From an uncultured Spirochaetales bacterium (lineage in GTDB: Bacteria; Spirochaetota; Spirochaetia; Sphaerochaetales; Sphaerochaetaceae), in the NCBI GenBank assembly GCA_949283305.1, contig CASDRU010000010.1, positions 186,001 to 250,000 on the forward strand: a DNA stretch of 64,000 nucleotides, read 5' to 3'. Positions 46,042 to 52,533 of the stretch are shown one piece after another. The stretch's first letter is position 1, and every line of letters starts with the position of its first letter. The notes beneath the pieces were generated by a model, which was given only the letters and a program-made list of their open reading frames with translations, did no database searches and was not told the origin of the DNA. The position numbers and the translations under genes were made by a program.

Positions 46042-47214
46042 TCAAACAATCTTCCCAGCCCACAGCTCATCAAGGAACTGTCTCCAGGGGACAATCTCGA
46101 TGCCTTCTTCCGTCGTCTGGGCATAATCCTCGTTACATACGAGGATGTAGCGGGAGAAGAGTCCTTCCTCCTTCAAGGCCTTCAGCCCCTTGAGATCCCT
46201 TGCCGTATGGCGGCGAGTGGTCTTCGTCTCTATGGCGACCTTCTCCATGAGGATGAAATCGACTTCGAATCTGGAGAGGCTCCTCCAATAGCTGAGTGGA
46301 GTGATGTTGAGCTTCGGTTTTGACCTGTAGCCGATATACGCCCTCATCTCCATTGCCATATAGGTCTCGAAGAACTTCCCGTATTCAGTACTGCCAGCTT
46401 CTATCTTCTCGAAACCGAGGAGATGGCGGATGACACCGAGGTCGAACATGTAGAACTTCGAGGAGGCATATGTCTTGCGCTTCTTCGTCTTCGTATAGGC
46501 TGGAACCTCGAAGGCGATGAGAGTGTCATAGAGGATCTTGAACCAGCTGATGACGGCTGAGCGGCTGACACCGACATCCTTCGAGATGTTCTCATAGTTG
46601 AGCATCTCGCTGTTGCCCAGTGCTGCAACTTCCAGAAAACGCTCAAACGATGGCAGGTTCCTGACCAGTCCTTCAGCCTGTATCTCCTCGTTGAGGTAGA
46701 GCTGTACATAATCGAAGAGATCTGAATCCGGATCATCTGAAAGATACATGGCAGGGATTAGGCCTGACCTGAAAACCGAATCAAGCTCTCTCTCATCTCC
46801 TTTGATTTCAGGCCATACGAGAGGATACATCTCCTTCCAGCCGGCTCTTCCTCCAAGGAGATTCGTCCCCTGTTCCCTGAGCCTTCTTGCGCTGGATCCA
46901 GTCAGAAGGAACCTGATGTCTGTGGACTCGATCAGGTTGTGAACCTCATCAAGAAGGAATGGAAGCTTCTGTATCTCATCCACTACGACAAGCCCGCTGT
47001 CGATACCTTCTCGTCTCAGCATGCCCGCAAAAAGGGCAGGATCGTCCTGCAGCGCCTTCACAAGCTTCTTGTCCAGAAGGTTAAAACGGTAGCTCACTCC
47101 ATCAAGCTCTTCCCTGATCCAAGAGGTCTTTCCCGTCTGCCTGGGCCCGAACAGAAACTGCGATTTCCTTTCCAGGTCATGATTGATATCCAATACCCGC
47201 TTTATGTATTTCAT
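46042..47214 (-). CDS. AAA_14/DUF4143 ATPase
   Basis: A 390-residue P-loop ATPase of the AAA_14 plus DUF4143 type. Walker A GPRQTGKTSW is near residue 23, Walker B LVVVDEIQKLPFL near 75, and the sensor FLLTGSSARRL near 100. A winged-helix region (VSRSAVISWFKIL) sits in the middle. The C-terminal DUF4143 part has FEVDFIL and VAIETKTTRR, a D...ExK arrangement recalling PD-(D/E)XK nucleases. It uses more G/C-ending codons than neighbouring genes, suggesting separate ancestry. Members are common as orphan accessory genes; function unproven. Confidence 0.87.
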   Translation of the reverse strand: MKYIKRVLDINHDLERKSQFLFGPRQTGKTSWIREELDGVSYRFNLLDKKLVKALQDDPALFAGMLRREGIDSGLVVVDEIQKLPFLLDEVHNLIESTDIRFLLTGSSARRLREQGTNLLGGRAGWKEMYPLVWPEIKGDERELDSVFRSGLIPAMYLSDDPDSDLFDYVQLYLNEEIQAEGLVRNLPSFERFLEVAALGNSEMLNYENISKDVGVSRSAVISWFKILYDTLIAFEVPAYTKTKKRKTYASSKFYMFDLGVIRHLLGFEKIEAGSTEYGKFFETYMAMEMRAYIGYRSKPKLNITPLSYWRSLSRFEVDFILMEKVAIETKTTRRHTARDLKGLKALKEEGLFSRYILVCNEDYAQTTEEGIEIVPWRQFLDELWAGKIV

Positions 47215-47253
47215 GCCTAAAGTCTAAACTGAAAACACCCATCTATCAATCAA

Positions 47254-47296
47254 TTTTCATGAAAAATGACTTTTGAAAAGCTGAATTTCATGAAAT
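47254..47296. promoter_or_regulatory. Two matched 12-base palindromes upstream of AAA_14 gene
   Basis: TTTTCATGAAAA (47254-47265) and ATTTCATGAAAT (47285-47296) are perfect palindromes sharing the core TTTCATGAAA, 31 bases centre to centre (three helical turns). They lie 40-82 bases upstream of the ATPase start, a good position for a cooperative repressor. Confidence 0.5.
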
Positions 47297-47659
47297 ATGT
47301 CATCGAGGCAAGGGTTTCTCATGCAACTGCAGTTGGAAAACGGGGCTGACAAACAACATCAGGCGCATTCTGCACCCTCAGATGTTGATATGAATACAAG
47401 AGAACAATCAGCAGCAATCAAGAAGACGGTTGTCGAGAACGCTACCAGAGAGCTCGTCCTCGAACACGCATGTGAGCTTGTCGAGACCTTCCCGATATCG
47501 AAGGAGAAGGCACTCATGCTTTCCGTAATCCGTTCATGGGTCTCCCTGCCGCTGGTGCTTTCCGTATCCACTTGCGATAGGTCCATTACCCATGTCATGG
47601 GAGAGCGATTTATGGCCATTGAGACCAATCTTGCCTGCTTGCTAGAACAGTGGAAATAA
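47297..47659 (+). CDS. Orphan reading frame of uncertain status
   Basis: A 120-codon frame between the AAA_14 gene and the HTH cassette. The middle (codons about 32-75: ATRELVLEHACELVETF, SKEKALMLSVIR) has plausible helical protein sequence with G/C-ending codons; the ends look less protein-like and no RBS is seen. I recognise no family. It may be the remnant of a longer gene cut during insertion of neighbouring material. The following 350 bases (47660-48009) hold no gene I can support; they include the att-like repeat at 47717. Confidence 0.35.
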   Translation: MSSRQGFLMQLQLENGADKQHQAHSAPSDVDMNTREQSAAIKKTVVENATRELVLEHACELVETFPISKEKALMLSVIRSWVSLPLVLSVSTCDRSITHVMGERFMAIETNLACLLEQWK

Positions 47660-47716
47660 CAAGAAATCGACACATTTGGGCAATGTGACATGTCGGTATG
47701 GATGGGGTTTTCGCGT

Positions 47717-47732
47717 TGGAGCTGATTGAGAT
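47717..47732. other. att-like imperfect copy of the tRNA-Ala 3' end
   Basis: TGGAGCTGATTGAGAT matches the 3' end of the tRNA-Ala gene as read on the plus strand (50627-50642, TGGAGCTGATCGGGAT) at 14 of 16 positions, the first ten identical. Such pairs arise when an integrase inserts at a tRNA 3' end. Short and imperfect, so only suggestive. Confidence 0.35.
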
Positions 47733-48009
47733 TTAAGGGAGTAAGCAACTTTGCTGAATCTTATGAGATATGGCTAAATCATTGCAAAACAGTTACATGG
47801 TCTGTGATGATGATTACTGAGCATTACATCAAATATCAAGCGGTAAAAGTCTTTTATGACGGAATTTGTGACGCAAGCTGAGATGAATCATTATCCGGCT
47901 GTGCATATGAATCCTTTGCATACCTTTCGTTTTCTTATTCTTGAGATGCTCAATATTCTATTGTATACTTGAAGACGAGTTTACTGCATAGTGACTCGAA
48001 GGACTACTT

Positions 48010-48219
48010 ATGGCTGTAAGTTATAACAAGTTGTGGAAATTGCTGATTGATAAAGGACTCAAGCGGAGCCAGCTTTGTTCAATGGCAGGGGTGAGTACGA
48101 ATGCCATTGCAAAGATGGGAAAAAACGAGGATGTCAGAGTTGAAGTACTTGTGAAGGTTTGCAAGTGTCTTGGTTGCACATTTGATGACATCGTTGAGAT
48201 TGTTCCTGATGAGAAATAG
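48010..48219 (+). CDS. Small Cro/C1-type HTH protein
   Basis: A 69-residue DNA-binding protein of the single-domain XRE/HTH_26 kind: YNKLWKLLIDKGLKRSQLCSM, then VSTNAIAKMGKN as turn and recognition helix, then VKVCKCLGCTFDDIVEIVPD. RBS GAAGGA lies upstream. It is first in a three-gene cassette; the RhuM-like frame can start inside its last codons (ATG 48209). It probably controls the cassette. A+T-rich codon use agrees with the next two genes. Confidence 0.85.
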   Translation: MAVSYNKLWKLLIDKGLKRSQLCSMAGVSTNAIAKMGKNEDVRVEVLVKVCKCLGCTFDDIVEIVPDEK

Positions 48220-48646
48220 TGGAGATAGAAGAGTGAATGGAAAAAGCAAAGATACATCTATTATTCGTTCTTCTGCCGCCGAGTATCTGACCTATGTTGC
48301 AGTCACAGGTGGTTCTGATGAAAGCATCGAGCTCCGATATGAAGATGAGAATATCTGGCTCACGCAGAAGATGATGGCGACTTTATACGGTGTTGATGTG
48401 CGGACAGTCAATGACCATATCAAGAAAATCTATGGAGATTCAGAACTGTCTCAAGAGGCAACTATCCGAAAATACCGGATAGTTCAAACGGAGGGAAACA
48501 GACAAGTATCCAGAGATGTCATCCACTACAATCTTCAGATGATTATTGCTGTCGGCTTCAAGGTCAACAATGAGCGTGCTGTACAGTTCAGGAAGTGGGC
48601 AAACACGATTGTAAAGGATTTCACCATCAAAGGAGGAAAGAAATGA
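48209..48646 (+). CDS. RhuM-family N-terminal domain protein (short form)
   Basis: A protein of about 145 residues. ELRYEDENIWLTQKMMATLYGVDVRTVNDHIKKIY matches the N-terminal region of RhuM virulence-family proteins, which looks like a DNA-binding domain; RKWANTIVKDFTIKG is where full proteins of about 300 residues continue. Here the frame ends after IKGGKK, and the codons of that tail form the RBS AAAGGAGG for the next gene, so the short form looks established rather than freshly broken. Start at ATG 48209 (overlapping the HTH gene) or GTG 48233. Stop overlaps the AlbA_2 start (ATGA). Confidence 0.75.
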   Translation: MRNSGDRRVNGKSKDTSIIRSSAAEYLTYVAVTGGSDESIELRYEDENIWLTQKMMATLYGVDVRTVNDHIKKIYGDSELSQEATIRKYRIVQTEGNRQVSRDVIHYNLQMIIAVGFKVNNERAVQFRKWANTIVKDFTIKGGKK

Positions 48647-50298
48647 ATCAAAATGAAAAGCTGCTTGAAAAACTCCTTGCCATGTCGGATGAGACAGAGC
48701 TTGTAGAATTCAAAGAAGCAAAGAACGAGTTCAATAACGATAAGATTGGACAGTATTTTTCTGCCTTGAGTAATGAAGCAAATTTACAGGGTGTCCCTTC
48801 TGCTTGGCTTGTATTTGGAGTTGCCGATAAGACTCATGAAATAGTTGGAACAAATTTCATTTCAACTACAGCTAAGTTCAATAAGTTGAAACTGTTTATC
48901 AGCCAGCAAACATCTCCGAGCATGTCTTTCACGAATATTGTACCAATAAAGAAGGACAGCAACAGAGTGATTATGTTTGAGATTCCTGCTGCTCCCCGTG
49001 GTGTTCCTGTGTCATTTCATGGGCATTGTTATGGGAGAGAGGGCGAATCAATTGTTGGACTGAGTCAGAATAAGCTGAAAAGAATCTTTAGCCAGACGGC
49101 TCCAGACTGGAGTGCGGCATTTGTTCCTGAAGCTACTTTTGATGATCTTGACCCAGTTGCGATTACTGTTGCAAGAGAAGCTTACAAGAAGAAATATCCA
49201 GGCAGGACTGAGGATGTAAATAGCTGGGATAATGTAACATTTCTAAATAAGGCAAAATTGACACTCAAAGGAAAGATTACACGCACAACTTTATTGCTAG
49301 TTGGGAAAGATGAAGTGTCTGGCATGATTGATGACTCTTGCGATCCCAAGATTCGTCTATCGATAAAAGACGAGAATGGAGATAATAAGGATTTTTGCAT
49401 ATGTACGATTCCTTTTATCTTGAGTGTAGATACAATTGCTAACAAGATACATAATACAACGTATCAGTATCTTAGAGAAGGTTCTTTAATTCCAGAGACT
49501 GTTACACAGTTTGATCCTTTTATTATACGCGAGGCTTTATGCAATTGCATCGCACATCAAGATTACCAAATCGGTCGGCGCATTGATGTTATTGAGAAGG
49601 GGGAGTATCTTACTTTCATCAACGCTGGTTCTTTCATTCCAGAGAGCGTAGAAGCCGTTGTTATACAGGATTCGCCTGAAGCAATTTATAGGAATAAGTT
49701 CTTAGTTGAGGCAATGGCAAATGTTGGCTTGGTGGAGACCGCAGGTGGTGGTATCAAGAAGATGTTCATGTTGCAAAAACAAAAAGGATTCCCGTTGCCT
49801 GATTATGATCTTGCAGATAATAAAGTTGAAGTTGAAATAACAGGAAAAGTCGTTGATAAAGATTTTGCTGATATCCTGATGAAGAATACAGAGTTGTCCA
49901 TAGAGGATGTAATTCTTTTAGATAGAGTATCTAAGAAAAGGCAAATTTCTAGGGAAGATGCAAACCGCTTACGAAGAAAACACCTTATTGAGGGAAGATA
50001 CCCCAAAGTGTTTCTATCCAAAAGCGTTGCTGCTGTTATTGGCGATAAAATTGGCTATACGAGAGAAAAAGGGTTGGAGAATGAGTCGTATAGGCAACTT
50101 ATTCTTGATTCCATCAAAAAGCATGACAGTTTAACAAAGATGGAAATCAATAAGCTAGTGGGCGATATTCTTCCGGCGAATTTATCGGAAAAGCAGAAAA
50201 GAAATCGTATTGATAATTTGCTTAGGAAGCTCAGAGAAGACGGATTGATTTTTAATACTAAATCTGGATCGAGTTCAAAATGGCAATTGTCAAAATAA
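48643..50298 (+). CDS. AlbA_2 (Schlafen-type) ATP-binding protein with HATPase_c_4 and wHTH
   Basis: A 551-residue protein. Residues about 14-140 form an AlbA_2 domain (ETELVEFKEAKNEFNND, WLVFGVADKTHEIVG). About 290-400 form a HATPase_c_4 region (IREALCNCIAHQDY, ETAGGGIKKMF). The C terminus carries winged-helix segments (ISREDANRLRRKHLIEG; KRNRIDNLLRKLREDG). Start ATG 48643 has AAAGGAGG eight bases upstream and overlaps the RhuM stop. Family members act as regulators or in phage-defence loci. Codons are A+T-rich. The repeat array begins at its stop codon. Confidence 0.85.
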   Translation: MNQNEKLLEKLLAMSDETELVEFKEAKNEFNNDKIGQYFSALSNEANLQGVPSAWLVFGVADKTHEIVGTNFISTTAKFNKLKLFISQQTSPSMSFTNIVPIKKDSNRVIMFEIPAAPRGVPVSFHGHCYGREGESIVGLSQNKLKRIFSQTAPDWSAAFVPEATFDDLDPVAITVAREAYKKKYPGRTEDVNSWDNVTFLNKAKLTLKGKITRTTLLLVGKDEVSGMIDDSCDPKIRLSIKDENGDNKDFCICTIPFILSVDTIANKIHNTTYQYLREGSLIPETVTQFDPFIIREALCNCIAHQDYQIGRRIDVIEKGEYLTFINAGSFIPESVEAVVIQDSPEAIYRNKFLVEAMANVGLVETAGGGIKKMFMLQKQKGFPLPDYDLADNKVEVEITGKVVDKDFADILMKNTELSIEDVILLDRVSKKRQISREDANRLRRKHLIEGRYPKVFLSKSVAAVIGDKIGYTREKGLENESYRQLILDSIKKHDSLTKMEINKLVGDILPANLSEKQKRNRIDNLLRKLREDGLIFNTKSGSSSKWQLSK

Positions 50299-50428
50299 CG
50301 CATGAAAAACGCATGAAATACGTATGGCTTAAACGCATGATAGTAAAGTAATTCAATACATTATAAGCAATAGCGTGCTAATTCTTCATGCGTTTTTTGT
50401 CGAGTAAAACGCATGAGAAAACGCATGG
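50297..50428. repeat. Iteron-like array of ACGCATGA repeats
   Basis: AACGCATGA occurs at 50297, 50308, 50332 and 50408; a close variant AACGCATGG at 50420, a weaker ACGTATG at 50320, and an inverted copy TCATGCGTT at 50386. Spacings of the direct copies are 11, 12, 12 and later 12 bases, close to one helical turn. The inverted copy, followed by TTTTTT, can pair with copy 1 or 2, making a long hairpin that could also end transcription. The rest of the 50299-50626 gap holds only the twin 12-base repeat. Confidence 0.75.
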
Positions 50429-50542
50429 GGGAGGGGTGAGATAGTTTTCAGGTATCTGGATGTGTAATCAGCGTCTATTTCTGAAGAACAGATGTTCCAC
50501 TAGAGTCTGATTTTGACTGTAAAAGAGGCTATTCGGGCAATT

Positions 50543-50567
50543 TGTTTCCGCAAAATGTTTCCGCAAA
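50543..50567. repeat. Twin 12-base direct repeat near tRNA-Ala
   Basis: TGTTTCCGCAAA is present at 50543-50554 and 50556-50567, one base apart, 60 bases from the tRNA-Ala 3' end. Perfect tandem copies at this place could be recombinase arm-type sites left by an integration. Confidence 0.5.
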
Positions 50568-50574
50568 GTCTAAA

Positions 50575-50608
50575 GGCAAAAAATAAACTCCTTGACTTGC
50601 AAGGAGTT
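50575..50608 (-). terminator. Terminator of tRNA-Ala gene
   Basis: AACTCCTTG (50586-50594) and CAAGGAGTT (50600-50608) form a perfect nine-base stem with loop ACTTG; on the reverse strand TATTTTTT follows. Confidence 0.8.
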
Positions 50609-50626
50609 ATTTCAAAGTTCGTTAAA

Positions 50627-50700
50627 TGGAGCTGATCGGGATCGAACCGACTACCTTTTGAATGCCATTCAAACGCTCTAGCCAGGTGAGCTACAGCCCC
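50627..50700 (-). tRNA. tRNA-Ala (anticodon GGC)
   Basis: A 74-base cloverleaf on the reverse strand. Acceptor GGGGCTG pairs with CAGCTCC, D-arm GCTC/GAGC, anticodon stem TTTGA/TCAAA with loop ATGGCAT (anticodon GGC), variable AGGTA, T-arm GTCGG/CCGAT with TTCGATC loop, discriminator A. CCA is not encoded. The 3' end borders the accessory segment. Confidence 0.95.
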
Positions 50701-50824
50701 GCTGAAGTGTATTATTGCATCTTTGGCTTATTTTTTCTAGCCATCAAATACACACAAAATACTTTCTCTGTGATTGCTTTATAATCAGCGGTGTTGTAAT
50801 TTAGTAATATAGAGGTAGGATTTG

Positions 50825-51430
50825 ATGTTAAAGAAGTTCTTTTTAATTCTTCTGGTGTTGTTTTGCACACTTTCCGTATTTGCAGTTGACATTAAAATAG
50901 CATCCAATGATTCAGTTACAGGTTTTGATATCTCCAGTGATGAATACAGCGTAACATACAGTGTCTCCAACACAACATATGCAGTCCGTACAATGGGCTA
51001 CAGAATCGAGCGCCTTGCTGATGGAATATGGAGAATGGATGATGGACAGAACCTTATAGTTGTTGCAGAGAATGCTGATTCCATTCTCTTCGATTCCGTT
51101 GTCACAGGGCTGAAGAATACAGGACTTGATCCTGTTCTTCTTTTGGCACAGAACTCTTCTGTATCTGAAAGCTTCATTGAGACAATAGGATTCAAGAATA
51201 TAGGGGTTACAGCAATAACTCCTGCTCTTCAGAGTCTGATGGCCAAGGGAGAAGTCACTGTATATCCGCTGAGAAACAGCAATATTGTGACAGTTAATGG
51301 CAAAGATGTGAGCTTCAATACAAAGACAGTAACTGCCGATGAGGAAATTCCTGTTGTTGAGGCTGAAAAGACACAGAGGGTTCTTGTAACATGTCCTCAC
51401 TGTGGAGAACCTTTCTACGCTACAATATGA
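50825..51430 (+). CDS. Exported protein of unknown function
   Basis: A 201-residue protein with signal peptide (MLKKFFLILLVLFCTLSVFA, cut before VDIKIA). The mature part is beta-rich with Asp/Ser turns and no recognised domain; the end has one CPHCGEPFY knuckle, half of a zinc ribbon. ATG 50825 follows AGGTAGGA (50812-50819). Probably periplasmic or envelope-associated; single gene. Function unknown. Confidence 0.7.
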   Translation: MLKKFFLILLVLFCTLSVFAVDIKIASNDSVTGFDISSDEYSVTYSVSNTTYAVRTMGYRIERLADGIWRMDDGQNLIVVAENADSILFDSVVTGLKNTGLDPVLLLAQNSSVSESFIETIGFKNIGVTAITPALQSLMAKGEVTVYPLRNSNIVTVNGKDVSFNTKTVTADEEIPVVEAEKTQRVLVTCPHCGEPFYATI

Positions 51431-51504
51431 CATTCAGGCTTGACCTCACGGCATAAAAACTTTACCCTCTTCTTAACGCTAATGCTTATAAGGAATAAAA
51501 GGGC

Positions 51505-52524
51505 ATGGATAAAAAGATAAAGGTTGCCGTCATCGGTGCAACTGGCGCAGTCGGCCAGGTATTCATGTGGATGCTCTCAGAGCACCCCTGGTTTGAGCTG
51601 AGCTATATTACAGCCTCAGCTGCTAGAGTAGGTCAGAAATATGCTGAGACCGTTCACTGGGTAATGCCCTTTGAAATGCCTGAAAGCATCAAGAACATGG
51701 AAGTCATGGAGCTTGCCCTGGATTCAATGAAGGAAGAGGGGGTCAGAATAGTCTTTTCTGCTCTTCCTGCATCAGTTGCTTCTGAAGTGGAGCCGCACCT
51801 CAGGGACAGAGGCTTCTATGTGTTTTCAAACGCGGCTGCAATGCGTTATTTTGATGATGTTCCTATCATGATTCCTGAAGCCAATTCAGATCAGCTGTCT
51901 CTGATAAAAAGGCAGGGCTATCCTGAAAAGGGATTCTGCATAACAAATGCAAACTGCGTGACTACCGGCCTTGCGATGGCACTTGCCCCGCTTAAGAAAT
52001 TCGGTATAAAGACAATAACAATAAACAGCTATCAGAGTGTGTCCGGAGCAGGATATCCCGGTCTTTCTTCTTTTGATATCACAGACAACTGCATTCCTTT
52101 CATAAAAGGTGAAGAGGATAAGATAGAGAAGGAAATAAAGAAGATTCTCTCGATTTCTCCTGAAGTATATGCGTATACAGTACGGGTTCCTGTGATGTTC
52201 GGTCATCTTGAGACTGTATGGCTGGACCTTGAGAAGAAGACTGAGCTTTCTGAAATCGTAGATGCATGGGAGAGTTTCAATCCATCCCCGGATCTTCCAT
52301 CTTCTCCTGCTCACCCGATTGTATACTCAGCCGAGCCTACATTCCCGCAGAGTAAATATGCTTTCTGGGGAAATCCTAAAGGCATGGTCGTCTATACAGG
52401 AAGGCTGAGAGAGAAGAATGGCAAGATAGGCTTCGTCCTTCTTGTGAACAATATTGTCAAGGGCGCGGCCGGCGGATCGATTCAGAATGCTGAGGCTTTT
52501 GTCAAAGAATACAATCTGATCTGA
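51505..52524 (+). CDS. asd: Aspartate-semialdehyde dehydrogenase, archaeal/fungal type
   Basis: A 339-residue NADP enzyme making aspartate semialdehyde for lysine, threonine and methionine synthesis. N-terminal VAVIGATGAVGQVF binds the nucleotide; the catalytic Cys lies in ITNANCVTTGLAMALAPL near residue 155; NSYQSVSGAGYPG and the active-site His in RVPVMFGHLETVWL (about 239) follow. The latter form, rather than RVPV..GH.E.., points to the archaeal/yeast branch. Its stop is nine bases from the converging U32 gene. Confidence 0.92.
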   Translation: MDKKIKVAVIGATGAVGQVFMWMLSEHPWFELSYITASAARVGQKYAETVHWVMPFEMPESIKNMEVMELALDSMKEEGVRIVFSALPASVASEVEPHLRDRGFYVFSNAAAMRYFDDVPIMIPEANSDQLSLIKRQGYPEKGFCITNANCVTTGLAMALAPLKKFGIKTITINSYQSVSGAGYPGLSSFDITDNCIPFIKGEEDKIEKEIKKILSISPEVYAYTVRVPVMFGHLETVWLDLEKKTELSEIVDAWESFNPSPDLPSSPAHPIVYSAEPTFPQSKYAFWGNPKGMVVYTGRLREKNGKIGFVLLVNNIVKGAAGGSIQNAEAFVKEYNLI

Positions 52525-52533
52525 AAGTGTTTT

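Noticed and set aside
47359-47748. Reverse-strand frame opposite the orphan segment
   Set aside because: Ser/Thr-rich, no RBS and less protein-like than the plus strand; no transposase motif could be seen.
50297-50428. CRISPR array
   Set aside because: Repeat units are only nine bases with 2-3 base gaps, no spacers of normal length and no cas genes in the window.
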